A stretch of 64,000 nucleotides of DNA from Procambarus clarkii (lineage: Eukaryota; Arthropoda; Malacostraca; Decapoda; Cambaridae). Positions 35,085 to 50,570 of this stretch are shown here, piece by piece; position 1 is the stretch's first letter, and every line of letters starts with the position of its first letter. The notes under the pieces were generated by a model that ran no database searches, had not been told where the DNA came from, and saw only the letters and a list, made by a program, of their open reading frames with translations. The stretch covers positions 21,538,961-21,602,960 of the forward strand of contig NC_091172.1 of NCBI RefSeq assembly GCF_040958095.1. The letters run 5' to 3'. The position numbers and the translations under genes are program-made.

Positions 35085-35930
35085 CCCGCGCAGGAATATC
35101 CCTGAAAAAAACTGTAACTCTCTGGTTCCTATTGCTTAGGTACTCCCTTATCCACTGGAGCGCCCTACCAGTTACTCCTGCCTGTTTCTCCAGCTTATGC
35201 ATCAGCTTTTCATGGGGTACTGTGTCAAAGGCTTTCCGACAATCCAAAAAAATGCAGTCTGCCCATCCTTCTCTTTCTTGCTTAATCTTTGTCACCTGAT
35301 CGTAGAATTCTATTAAGCCTGTAAGGCAAGATTTACCCTCCCTGAACCCATGTTGATGGGTTGTCACGAAGTCCGTTCTCTGCAGATGTGTTACTAGGTT
35401 TTCTCACGATCTTCTCCATCACCTTGCATGGTATACAAGTTAAGGACACTGGCCTGTAGTTCAGTGCCTCTTGCCTGTCGCCCTTTTTGTATATTAAGAC
35501 TACATTAGCCGTCTTCCATATTTCTGGTAGGTCTCCCGTTTCCCATGGCCTACTATACACTATGGAGAGTGGCAAGCAAAGTGCCTCTGCACACTCTTTC
35601 AGTATCCATGGCGAGATTCCGTCCAGCCCAACAGCCTTTCTCACGTCCAGCTCCAATAGGTGCCTCATGACCTCTTCTCTTGTAATTTCGAATCCTTCCA
35701 AGGACGCCTGGTTTGCTGCCACCTCTCCTAGTGACGTGACCTCTCCTTGGTCTATTGTAAAGACCTCCTGGAACCTCTTGTTGAGTTCCTAACCCACCTC
35801 TTTGTCATTCTCTGTGTACCTGTCCTGTCCCGTTCTAAATTTCATCTCTTGTCCTTCACTGCCGTTTTCCTCCTGATGTGACTGTAGTAGCCTGGGTCTT
35901 CTGTCGTTTGGTGGAGGGTTATATATGACT
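35085..35930 (-). pseudogene. LINE-A-type RT domain fragment, frameshifted
   Basis: Minus-strand order: KAVGLDGISPWILKECA, NVVLIYKKGDRQEALNYRPV, then after a frameshift near 35390, THQHGFREGKSCLTGLIEF, motif A IFLDCRKAFDTVPHEKLM, and ALQWIREYLSNRNQRV. These are RT palm motifs of jockey/CR1-like LINEs. The copy ends before the FADD box. An in-frame stop near 35790 interrupts the N-terminal side. It probably represents the RT of LINE-A, whose other copies lack this part; that link is inference. Confidence 0.8.
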
Positions 35931-36005
35931 ACTACTATATGTAGTCACTGAAACCTTCACAGCCCTGATTAACCGTCTGTTTAAAACTACAACCTTTTCT
36001 TATCA

Positions 36006-36131
36006 GCAAAGCTGTGGGGGAAGGGGGGATAGAAGTTAGTAACAGTTGATTGATTGACAGTTGAGAGGCGGACGGAAAGAGCAGAGCTCAACCCCCGCAA
36101 GCACAACTAGGTGAATACAACTAAGTGAATA
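36006..36131 (+). mobile_element. SINE-A tail fragment
   Basis: GTTAGTAACAGTTGATTG, GAGAGGCGGACGGAAAGAGC and CTCAACCCCCGCAAGCAC lead to CTAGGTGAATAC. Here the end is repeated as CTAAGTGAATAC instead of expanding to (CA)n. Confidence 0.8.
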
Positions 36132-36303
36132 CTTGGGGTGGACGGTAGAGCGACGATCTCGCTTCACGCAGGTCGGCGTTCAATCCCCCGACCGTCTAAG
36201 TGATTGGTCACCATTCCTTTCCCCCGTCCTATCCTAAATCTTTATCCTGACACCTTCCAAGTGCTATACAGTCTTAATAGCTATGCGCTTTCTCCTCAAA
36301 ACG
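36132..36303 (+). mobile_element. SINE-B copy
   Basis: Starts directly after the SINE-A tail: CTTGGGGTGGACGGTAGAGC, CTCGCTTCACGCAGGTCGG, TTCAATCCCCC, CCGTCTAAGTG, GGTCACCATTCCTTTCCCCC, CCTTCCAAGTGCTATACAGT. Same order as the other SINE-B copies. Confidence 0.85.
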
Positions 36304-36982
36304 CCCTCCCTCTGGGAGTAGGGCTGTCTTAGCTGAGTTGTAGAGGTAGATCATTGTGCCATCAGATACTGTAGACAGATGATTGTCTTTGTCAGCCTGT
36401 CTCTGGGCTTGTAATAGCATCAGTCACGGGCTTGGCACTTCCAGAACTACCTTACGCTTGACTAGATTAAGATAGATTCGATTAAAAGGGAAGTTTGTGT
36501 ATGAAACGTGTCTAAGCACTTTAGCTTGGTTACGAAACTGATTAGCAAGAACAAATTGAGAGTTATGGATAGAAACAGTGATAGATAATGTGTTGCTGGT
36601 CCCCAGGTAAGGGAGAAGGGAGAGTGATAGAATAGGGAAGGTGAGAGGATTAAAAAACAAAGAAACAGAAGAGTGAAGGGTCGAGGAAGAGATTACTGGC
36701 AAGAATGAAGAGAAACAGAACATAAGAAATGCGAAAAGAGCAAAGAGTGAGGGGTCGTAGTGAGAGATGGATTTGGATAGTGGGAGAGGTGAGAGAGGAG
36801 GGGAAGAGAAGGGGCGAGAATAGAGAAACGCGAGAAGAGAAAGTGACAAGAGAGATGAAAGGGGAGAGGCAGAGGGGAAGGAGAGGAGAGGGCGAGCCAA
36901 AAGCAGATGGGGAGCGTCCAGAAGTTCCTGACAGGCTGAAAATACTGAGGAAGGAATGTGTGTTATCAGCATGGGAGCGGGC
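36304..36982. other. no gene; purine-rich lead-in to GA array
   Basis: From about 36600 the sequence is a degenerate GAGAGGGGA-rich tract. Frames here are low-complexity artefacts. Confidence 0.5.
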
Positions 36983-37319
<337 letters not shown>

Positions 37320-37341
37320 GATTCAGGCTCCACTTTTAACA

Positions 37342-37371
37342 TTATCTACTCAGCAGATGCTGAGTAGATAA
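37342..37371. repeat. perfect hairpin, 13-14 bp stem
   Basis: TTATCTACTCAGC (37342-37354) and GCTGAGTAGATAA (37359-37371) flank AGAT, whose outer A and T can pair as well. Confidence 0.85.
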
Positions 37372-37998
37372 ACAGTAACCAGAGCACTCACATTGCAGTC
37401 AACACAGCATCAAAATCTTGGTCAGAATCTGGCAGTCTTAAATCTCTACAGGGATATACGACCCCACAATTCAAGCACAGGAAATCACCCTCCAGGTTCT
37501 TCAGCAATCTCTGAGCTGCAACCACCACCTGCAAACTTACATTCAGAGGAATTACGAGGTGTTGAGAATAACATTTAGCATCTACCCGACAAACACACAC
37601 CGAAACTACGACGTTGGTACAACGTTCGGACAAGTTTTAACACCTCCTAACCAGTTATAACAACCAATATAGCAAGTTGTAACAACGTTCTAATACGTCA
37701 TAAACACGTTAAGCCAAGATGTAACAACTTTATTACAAGTTGTAACAAGCGGAAAATAGAGACAGTTTCGGTTTGTGTTTCCAGGGTACTGGTCCCACTA
37801 CTAGGACCAAACTAGAAGTTGATGCACTCCAAACAACCAACAATCAAGCCAGACCTGTTAGGAGAGGTGGACGTGGCGTCCCACCACCCGCGGTCTCGGC
37901 CCACACAACATACACAAGTCATCACGAACACAATCTGGTGCAACAATCTCCGCAGAGACAGATCACGAGGTGACCAGCTGAGGCAACTTCTTCCAACC
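37372..37998. other. no gene; degenerate GTTGTAACAAC-type repeats
   Basis: At 37600-37755 motifs such as CAACGTT, AGTTGTAACAAC and TGTAACAACTT recur irregularly, forming an old internally repetitive element. Overlapping short frames at 37773-38016 have no protein features. Confidence 0.45.
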
Positions 37999-38185
37999 AC
38001 TTGGGCTGGACGGTAGAGCGACGGTCTCGCTTCATGCAGCTAGGCGTTCATTTCCCGACCGTCCAAGTGGTTGGCCACCATTCCTTTACCCCCGTCCCAT
38101 CCCAAAGCCATCCCATCCTGACACCTTCCAAGTGTTATATAGTCGTAATGGCTTGGCGCTTCCCCCCCCCCTGATAATTTCCTTC
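37999..38185 (+). mobile_element. SINE-B copy
   Basis: ACTTGGGCTGGACGGTAGAG, TCTCGCTTCATGCAG, CCCGACCGTCCAAGTGGTTG, CACCATTCCTTTACCCCC, TTCCAAGTGTTATATAGTCG, GGCTTGGCGCTTCC, ending in poly-C. The termini of the head pair (GGACGGT 38008-38014 with ACCGTCC 38058-38064), as a tRNA acceptor would, but at 57 nt the head is shorter than a tRNA. Confidence 0.85.
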
Positions 38186-38870
38186 TCTCCCCCCCCCCCC
38201 TTCCTCCGCGCCTGAGCCGGTGTCTGTAAACTAAGATCAGGATAAGATCCGAGGAGCAAATCGAGATTAACGCTACTGGTCAAGCCAAGATGTTGGCCAG
38301 CATCCCATGGCAGATCCATGCCATATTGAGAAGCATTGGTCAAGATCACATCATCAGATGGTACGAGCAACACCAATGGACAACATAAAGTGTTGTCCAT
38401 TGGGATGAAGGCATGTTAACTTGGAACACCGAGAGAAGCTGCGGTATGTTTACCACCAGTAGCCGGGACTAGCAGAGAAGTACAACCCATATTAATGGAA
38501 AGTATAATTCAGTATCACAGAGAACATTGAGGATACTAGGCCATAGCAGCACCATGTTAAGTTAACTCATTAACACAACCCCTCACTATTTATATTAACT
38601 TCCCATCAGTTGCACCAAATTTTCTCACCAATTTCCTACAAATGTTCACAACATTCTTGTTAACTCCCAATCCTTTTTTACCTTCTAATTCCTAAACTTT
38701 TCCAACCCTCTCCCTTTTTTTTCATTCTAGCCTTCTCCTTTGCCTCTTCTTTCTCCTCCTCCATATTCCTCTCACCCATAGATATGTTCCTCCCACTAAT
38801 CAAAACATCACTGAATGACAAAATACATACCAATAATATAATAAAAAAAACACACACACGGATTACCGAG
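38186..38870. other. no gene; one perfect hairpin at 38373-38403
   Basis: CCAATGGACAACA (38373-38385) and TGTTGTCCATTGG (38391-38403) form a 13-bp stem with a 5-base loop. The remainder is mixed sequence with a pyrimidine-rich tract at 38660-38770. Confidence 0.6.
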
Positions 38871-39260
38871 ACATTCGGAGAGAGCCCAGCGTCCACAAGC
38901 CGGGCGAACACTCCCCAAGCTAGGATATCTGAGAGGCGTGTGGGAAGAAGCCCAAGCTGGATGTATATGCAAATTAGGTCCGGGATTGATTACCCTTCCT
39001 CGCCCATTTCCCGGAGCGAGGAAGTGCTCGTGTGTGCTCGCCTAATGTGTTACTGTAGTTATCCAACAATGCCAACACGCTCTTAATTGCCGCGACCAGC
39101 AGTTGCGGGGGTCATAGTTGGGAGTGTGAAGATCGGATTGGTTCTCTGACGGCGGTGAGGGTGATCAGCAGTGGTTGCAAGCCCTCAGGGGCGGGGCAGT
39201 GTTGCGGCGAGGTATTGCAAGTGTTACTATTGTGTTGTTTTACACGAGTCTTGTGTTGTG
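38871..39260. promoter_or_regulatory. GC-rich block with octamer and GC-box motifs
   Basis: It is GC-richer than its surroundings. It contains ATGCAAAT (POU octamer, about 38967), CCTCGCCCATTTCCCGGAGC and GGGGCGGGGC (about 39190). No open reading frame or downstream gene could be tied to it. It is the only part of the window that resembles a possible host promoter or conserved element, and this is weak. Confidence 0.2.
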
Positions 39261-40283
39261 TGATTGCTCATCTTTTCGTCCAAAAAATTATTATTTTTCT
39301 TGATAATTAGCTTAGCTTGTAGAAACTACCGAGCAACGTAAAAATATTGACTGTTGTACCTCCCAATTGTTTGTTTATGATATTAACTTTATGGTGAGCA
39401 CAAACAAAAACTTTAACCTTCCTAGACCTAGTACAGCACATATATGTTCTAAATTAGGCCTAAGATGGTGTACAGTAGGCCGAAGGCTGCTTATTTAGGT
39501 TTGTTAATAATTTGCTTGTCTACCTTTTTTGGAGGGCATGTCCACTGGGAGCTTTCCAATAGAACACAACGTGAATTATTTTATTTGTACAAAACACCAT
39601 TTTTGTAATGTTCTGCCATTAGCTGCTATGAGTACTATCACATGTTGGAGGACGAGTTCAAGTGTTCCATGAATTTTGTGTTGCGAGTGGCGTCCACTGT
39701 GTGAGAACTGAGTTGTTTGTGAGTGTTGTGTGTGAGGACCGATATAGTGCGTCTCAGAACAATGTGTTGCGTAAAAATAATGCGCGTGAGAGTGTTTTTT
39801 GTTTGGTGAATGAGTAGTCATGTGTGTCAAGAGTACTTCGTGATGCGTTGCCAATTAATTAGCTGAGTATACAACTCCTTTTCTTCCCTCCTCCCCCCCC
39901 CCCTTCCCCCCATCTTTTCTAAACACTTTGTCTCTCAACAAAGTAATGGAGGCCATGTTAGTAGGGGATGGTGGAAGTTGGTTGATGTTAGCTGGTTGGT
40001 GACAACTGTACAACTAGCCAATAGGATTAGAACCATAGATCTGTCATCAGAAAAAGGGATGAGATAGAGGTTCTGGATGAGACTGAAGCACCAGCATCTA
40101 CTCTATCTCATAGGACCCTCAGGTGCCCGCTCAGGGACTCGACAGACTCCTGGCAATGATATGCAACACTTCACATGCATTCCCAGCAAAGTACTACAGA
40201 GAATCATCAAAGGGCGATTAGTGAATCAAACACGCATGCCCGCACACTCATACAACCCGCTCCACACACATAATCCCCCAAAA

Positions 40284-40288
<5 letters not shown>
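39261..40288. other. no gene recognised
   Basis: GT-biased sequence at 39600-39800, a poly-C tract near 39890, then mixed sequence. Frames have no recognisable features. Confidence 0.45.
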
Positions 40289-40380
<92 letters not shown>

Positions 40381-40400
40381 ATACACACACACACACACAC
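40289..40400. repeat. (CA)n microsatellite
   Basis: Near-pure CA array with two CATACA interruptions near its end. Confidence 0.95.
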
Positions 40401-40423
40401 CACAATCAAACACACTCAAAGTG

Positions 40424-40500
40424 CGCTGGTACGATTCCCAGCCGAGGCAAAAATAAATGGGGTGAGTTTGTTTCCACCCAATGCCTCTGTTCACTTAGCA
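40424..40500 (+). mobile_element. SINE-A fragment, cut by assembly gap region
   Basis: GGTACGATTCCCAGCCGAGG (B box and head end), GCAAAAATAAATGGGGTGAG, then CACCCAATGCC and TTCACTTAGCA match the SINE-A head-core. The 3' part is not present before the gap at 40549. Confidence 0.7.
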
Positions 40501-40548
40501 ATGTGTGTGTTTGTGATAGAAAAATATATGTAGAATATATGACAGAGA

Positions 40549-41048
40549 NNNNNNNNNNNNNNNNNNNNNNNNNNNNNNNNNNNNNNNNNNNNNNNNNNNN
40601 NNNNNNNNNNNNNNNNNNNNNNNNNNNNNNNNNNNNNNNNNNNNNNNNNNNNNNNNNNNNNNNNNNNNNNNNNNNNNNNNNNNNNNNNNNNNNNNNNNNN
40701 NNNNNNNNNNNNNNNNNNNNNNNNNNNNNNNNNNNNNNNNNNNNNNNNNNNNNNNNNNNNNNNNNNNNNNNNNNNNNNNNNNNNNNNNNNNNNNNNNNNN
40801 NNNNNNNNNNNNNNNNNNNNNNNNNNNNNNNNNNNNNNNNNNNNNNNNNNNNNNNNNNNNNNNNNNNNNNNNNNNNNNNNNNNNNNNNNNNNNNNNNNNN
40901 NNNNNNNNNNNNNNNNNNNNNNNNNNNNNNNNNNNNNNNNNNNNNNNNNNNNNNNNNNNNNNNNNNNNNNNNNNNNNNNNNNNNNNNNNNNNNNNNNNNN
41001 NNNNNNNNNNNNNNNNNNNNNNNNNNNNNNNNNNNNNNNNNNNNNNNN
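40549..41048. other. assembly gap, exactly 500 N
   Basis: A run of 500 unknown bases. The round number suggests a placeholder, so the true distance is unknown. Frames that read across it are meaningless. Confidence 0.99.
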
Positions 41049-41245
41049 TTCAATTTTTTCAACACTTCAGCAATTTTTATTAATCTACAATAATTGACGT
41101 GAATGTTCTAACTTCTTCACTTGGTCATTTACATATTCAGGGAAGAGAATAAGCCTTTGTACAAATCCTTATGGTTCTCCACATGTGACAGTTCCTGCAA
41201 TCTGAGAATTCTCTTCTCATTATCATACTTTGCTTCCAATCAGAT

Positions 41246-41247
<2 letters not shown>

Positions 41248-41338
<91 letters not shown>
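41248..41338. repeat. (GT)n microsatellite
   Basis: Pure GT array, about 45 units. Confidence 0.95.
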
Positions 41339-41340
<2 letters not shown>

Positions 41341-41463
41341 CTTTCCTCTGGCTCACATTTCTCCCAGGGGAACGAGGCTGAAAAACACAAAAACCTACGG
41401 CAGTTTTCAGGAAAAAATCTGATAATCTCATTTGCTGTCCCGTTGTCGGTTATTTCCTGAGCG

Positions 41464-41491
41464 CCGTCTAGCTGGGGTGCCAGCTAGACGG
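41464..41491. repeat. perfect hairpin, 12-bp stem, 4-base loop
   Basis: CCGTCTAGCTGG (41464-41475), loop GGTG, CCAGCTAGACGG (41480-41491). It lies just upstream of an 18-bp VNTR. Confidence 0.9.
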
Positions 41492-41514
41492 TGGCTCCCC
41501 AGCTCACATTACTC

Positions 41515-42757
41515 GATGTCACTGTAATACTAAACGGCACTGTAATACTCGACGTCACTGTAACACTGGAGGTCACTGTAACACTGGAGGTCCCTGTAAT
41601 ATTCGACGTCACTGTGATACTGGAGGTCACTGTAATACTGGAGGTCACTGTAATACTGGAGGTCACTATAATACTGGAGATCACTGTAATACTGGAGGTC
41701 ACTGTAATACTGGAGGTCACTGTAATATTCGACGTCACTGTGATACTGGAGGTCACTGTAATACTGGAGGTCACTGTAATACTGGAGGTCACTGTAATAT
41801 TGGAGGTCACTGTAATATTCGACGTCACTGTGATACTGGAGGTCACTGTAATACTGGAGGTCACTGTAATACTGGAGGTCACTGTAATACTGGAGGTCAC
41901 AGTAATACTGGAGGTCACTGTAATACTGGAGGTCACTGTAATACTGGAGGTCACTGTGATACTGGAGGTCACTGTAATACTGGAGGTCACTGTAATACTG
42001 GAGGTCACTGTAATACTGGAGGTCACTGTGATACTGGAGGTCACTGTAATACTGGAGGTCACTGTAATACTGGAGGTCACTGTGATACTGGAGGTCACTG
42101 TAATACTGGAGGTCACTGTGATACTGGAGGTCACTGTAATACTGGAGGTCACTGTAATACTGGAGGTCACTGTAATACTGGAGGTCACTGTGATACTGGA
42201 GGTCACTGTAATACTGGAGGTCACTGTAATACTGGAGGTCACTGTAATACTGGAGGTCACTGTAATACTGGAGGTCACTGTAATACTGGAGGTCACTGAA
42301 ATACTGGAGGTCACTGTGATACTGGAGGTCACTGAAATACTGGAGGTCACTGTAATACTGGAGGTCACTGTAATACTGGAGGTCACTGTAATGCTGGAGG
42401 TCACTGTAATACTGGAGATCACTGTGATACTGGAGGTCACTGAAATACTGGAGGTCACTGTGATACTGGAGGTCACTGTAATACTGGAGGTCACTGTGAT
42501 ACTGGAGGTCACTGAAATACTGGAGGTCACTGTGATACTGGAGGTCACTGTAGTACTGGAGGTCACTGTGATACTGGAGGTCACTGAAATACTGGAGGTC
42601 ACTGTGATACTGGAGGTCACTGAAATACTGGAGGTCACTGTGATACTGGAGGTCACTGAAATACTGGAGGTCACTGTGATACTGAAGGTCACTGTAATAC
42701 TGGAGGTCACTGTGATACTGGAGGTTACTGTAATACTGGAGGTCACTGTAATACTCA
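41515..42757. repeat. 18-bp VNTR (ACTGGAGGTCACTGTAAT)
   Basis: About 69 units. Early units carry a TTCGACGTCACTGTGAT variant (41610, 41725, 41815), later ones mainly GTGAT or GAAAT variants. The unit length is a multiple of three and neither strand contains a stop, giving 430 and 465 codon frames (VILEVT and SITVTS repeats). These are repeat artefacts. Confidence 0.95.
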
Positions 42758-44738
<1,981 letters not shown>

Positions 44739-44775
44739 CTTAAGGCACAACTCTCCTAAACACGAGAGTGAAGTA

Positions 44776-47030
<2,255 letters not shown>

Positions 47031-47039
47031 GTCTTACGT

Positions 47040-47590
47040 TTGCATAGTTGCCGTATGAAATGGAACTATATCAAGGGCCTTCTGGCAATCAAGGAACATG
47101 CAGTCAGCCCATTAACTCTCTCCCGCGTGAACATTGTCAACTTCTCATAGAGCTCCAGCAGGATTGTTAGATATGACTTAACTCTTAACTCAACCAAAGT
47201 TGAAACTTTGTAAGAATCATGTTCCCTTTTGCTTATTCCAATAGTCTTTTTTTTACTTCATCATGGACCTTTTATGAAAGATCCGAACGTTAGCGATGCA
47301 CTCCTGTAGTTTAGTGACTCCTATCTACACGTTTCTTATATACAGGTAAGCATTTATAAGGTATATACGCTATATAAGCTATATATACATATATGGTAAT
47401 ATATGGTAAGCTATATACATAAGCTGTATACATCAGCATTCTTCCAGACGTATGGAGGCTATCCCGTCTACAATGAAACATTCTAGAATATTGCAGAGGG
47501 TTTCCCCTCGGCGTCCCAGCTGCATTGTTGAGCAACCATAGGGAGATGTGGTCAGGTCCGGCGGTCGTCATCCAAGCCAGAGCCTCCAGA
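47040..47590 (-). pseudogene. LINE RT remnant
   Basis: On the minus strand AGPDHISLWLLNNAAGT (about 47560) precedes ADCMFLDCQKALDIVP (about 47100-47055), in the order and spacing expected for RT motifs 1 and A in jockey/CR1-like LINEs. Multiple frame changes and a low-complexity TATA-rich patch (47340-47420) interrupt it. Confidence 0.65.
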
Positions 47591-47649
47591 TGGTCCCCCT
47601 TGTCTTGACTCTTGAACCGTCAGTGTTATCTTGTCCTTCACTCAAGGGC

Positions 47650-47828
47650 GTCCTGTCCTCCTGGACCCCAGGCACTCATGGGCGTCCTGTCCTCGACCTG
47701 GACCCCAGGCACTCATGGGTGTTTTGTCCTCCTCGACTTGGACCCCAGGCACTCATGGGTGTCCTGTCCTCGACCTGGACCCCAGGCACTCATGGACGTT
47801 GTGTACTCCTCAACCTGGACCCCAGGAT
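47650..47828. repeat. 37/40-bp minisatellite, ~5 copies
   Basis: Units begin GGACCCCAGGCACTCATGGG and end CCTCGACCT or CCTCCTCGACTT, alternating in length. Frames across it are artefacts. Confidence 0.9.
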
Positions 47829-48691
47829 ATGGCTAGTTACTTCCAGGAGGCGTTAGTTCATGGCCACACATCAGAGGGGGGAGTGCATGTAAATGTCCCA
47901 AGTATTTAAACAGGTGGGACAGGAAGTGTTAAACTACAAATGACAAGAACATTTATAAACATTTGCTGTTTCCAGGGGTCGGGAGGGCTCTTTTCCCATA
48001 TTAAATGACGCGATAATTCACTGACATGTCCGACTGATGAGGCTCTGTGGTAGTTTATTATTGTTGTTTAACCCTGGATATTATACTACTAGACTGGGTA
48101 CCCAGCGGTGCCCGGGTCCACTCGGTACACAGGTTAGGCCCGCCTCCCCTGTCTCCACGTACCGCGACACATGTGTCCATATTCCGTCCCCCAGTGTCCA
48201 CCCACTGCCCCCTCCCCATTTTTCTATCCTCCGGCCTTCCGGTCTCCTCATTCCGCAAATCCTTTCCCCCTCCCCCCACCGTCCTCCTCCCTCGATTTCT
48301 ACACACACCGAGTCCCTTGCTTTTATATTTATTTCCCAACTATTTAAAACTACCATGATTAAAATGCTTTATATCATTCAGTAAGCAGCCATTGCTGCCC
48401 ATTGACCAAGGTTCATTACAGCTCTGTGACTCTCTTCACATTCTAGACCTTCTAGTGTTCACTGTTCACTCTCTTACACGAACATTTGTGTTTTTTCAAA
48501 TGATCCTGTTAAGAGTTCGTATAGGGTACGCGATACCTGCCTTCCATATCACGCCCCAAGCACTGACCAATCACGCACGTCACCGTCCATCCATATAGCC
48601 AGCCAGCCCCAATAACCAACAACCACCACCACCCACACTCCTGCCACTGGCACGTCCACACTCTAGATGGCGCTGATCCCAGCTTCCCTTA
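47829..48691. other. no gene; possible old repeat near 48070-48120
   Basis: TATTATACTACTAGACTGGG followed by TACCCAGCGGTGCCCGGGT resembles a GTACCCGG-type repeat I associate with many arthropod genomes; class not known. A C-rich tract follows at 48190-48310. Confidence 0.4.
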
Positions 48692-49120
48692 GTGATTTAT
48701 AACTATTTGGGCAGCACGAGCAGCAGGACAGATCGAAGGCTAGGTTGTCCGATCTCTCCCGCCTCCTCAACTCCTTCCATCTCTACCCCATGCACCTCTA
48801 TCTCCACTATCTCGGCCTCTGTCTCCACTACCACTACCTACAATGTCGTTTTCACCAACTCTACCGTCTGCAGCTTCACAACTGCAACCTACACCTCCTT
48901 CACTTCTGCCTCCACTACCAACACCTCTCTTCAACCCACCACACCTTCACCGAAACCACCAACACATTTTGCCATCAGAACTATAACTTCCAAATTGCCC
49001 ATCAATAACTCCAGCACAGCAGCCTCTACCACAACCACAGTCACAACCCGAACCATCACTACAACCATAAACCTTCATCACAACCACCGACATAGCACAG
49101 CATTTCTCGCTGCTACTTAA
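48692..49120 (+). CDS. doubtful Thr/Ser-rich open frame, 142 codons
   Basis: The frame encodes a Thr/Ser-rich sequence (runs such as STTTTYNVV and TTTTVTTRTITTT) with no signal peptide, membrane segment or domain. The DNA is CACC/CTCC-rich and low in complexity, and a second frame is open across much of it. Thr/Ser-rich mucin-like proteins do exist, but DNA of this composition gives such frames by chance. No start context, intron signal or poly(A) site supports it. I consider it probably non-coding. Confidence 0.15.
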   Translation: MIYNYLGSTSSRTDRRLGCPISPASSTPSISTPCTSISTISASVSTTTTYNVVFTNSTVCSFTTATYTSFTSASTTNTSLQPTTPSPKPPTHFAIRTITSKLPINNSSTAASTTTTVTTRTITTTINLHHNHRHSTAFLAAT

Positions 49121-49285
49121 TGCAATAATCAAAACAATAATGATATTTCAAAACAAGAGCGAAAACAAGAAAAATAAACACTCAAGCTTCACAAAGAGCC
49201 AGATAAAACAACAGTATATATCTCCTCCTGAGTATTGACCTTTGTACGGTGGCCCGGGATGACCTGTCTTTTCTGGGAAAGACAG

Positions 49286-49601
<316 letters not shown>

Positions 49602-49609
49602 ACAGAGAG

Positions 49610-50398
49610 AAGGGTAGTGAATGCCAGCCAATAAGTGAGAAGTAAACACTGTTTACAACACTAGAGTATTGTGAGAGACGAGGATGAGGGGGCGTTGAGA
49701 GGACTGAAGAGCGGTGAAGAGAATGGAGCATTAAAAGGGGAGAAGAACTTTGGGAGTTGAGAGGGAAGAACAGAGAGAGTTGAGAGGGGAGAAGAAGATG
49801 GATCGTTGAGGGAAAAGAGGAAAAAGATGCGTCAATTCACAAGGATCATATCTATCAGAGTAGCTACCTCCTAACAGATACTGAAATACGAGTGGTATAT
49901 TCCGTAGACTTATTTGGTATTGTAAATTTTGGTCACATTATAAAATTTGATATTGTTATCTAATTTCACTGAAATTCAAATTTAAAATTGTTAAGTTAAG
50001 TTCACAGCTCACACCATAAAAGTGGTAAAAGTGTCGAAATGGTTCTATTAATGCAAACGGATCATCAAATATCAATGCTTATAATAATACTGTAAACAGT
50101 AGAATACAAAATAATAAAATATAAGAATATATTTAAACTAGAAATCATTAATGAGAATTCATCCATGGTCATCATAACCTTTCAGCCTTGTTAAATTATA
50201 TCCGCCAATACCTGCCTTCAGCCACGTTAAATCGAAACAGTGATTGGACATTAAAATATTTATTAAATTCTTCATTAATCAAAAAAGGGATATTTAGTGG
50301 AAAACTGAAAATTTTTGCGTTTTATTTAAATCATGTAATATGTTTACAAGTGAATATTTTGTTAAGGATCAAACTTATACTATGTGACTATTAGTGAT
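49610..50398. other. no gene recognised, AT-rich
   Basis: GAGAGTTGAGAGGG-type repeats at 49690-49810, then AT-rich sequence without coding features. Confidence 0.5.
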
Positions 50399-50565
50399 TT
50401 TGTTGCTGTTGTTGTTGATTCTGCAGCTGTTGTTATTGTTATGGTTGTTGTTGTTGTTGTTTTTATTACTGTTGTTGCTCTTGTTTCCGTTGTTCTTGCT
50501 TTTTCTGTTATTGACGTTATGGCTGATGTAGCCATAACTCAAACAGGACATGATTGTTAGTGATA
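50399..50565. repeat. GTT-rich flank, direct repeat of 51604-51722
   Basis: TTGTTGTTG-rich tract followed by GGCTGATGTAGCCATAACTC and TGATTGTTAGTGAT. A similar tract with GGCTGAGGCCATAAATCAT and TTGATTCTTAGTGAT follows the element on the other side. Confidence 0.6.
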
Positions 50566-50570
50566 ATGTT

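Noticed and set aside
40077-41093. 338-codon frame spanning the N gap
   Set aside because: Most of it is undetermined bases.
47600-47860. Pro/Leu-rich frames at a 37/40-bp repeat
   Set aside because: Three overlapping frames from a short minisatellite, no domain.
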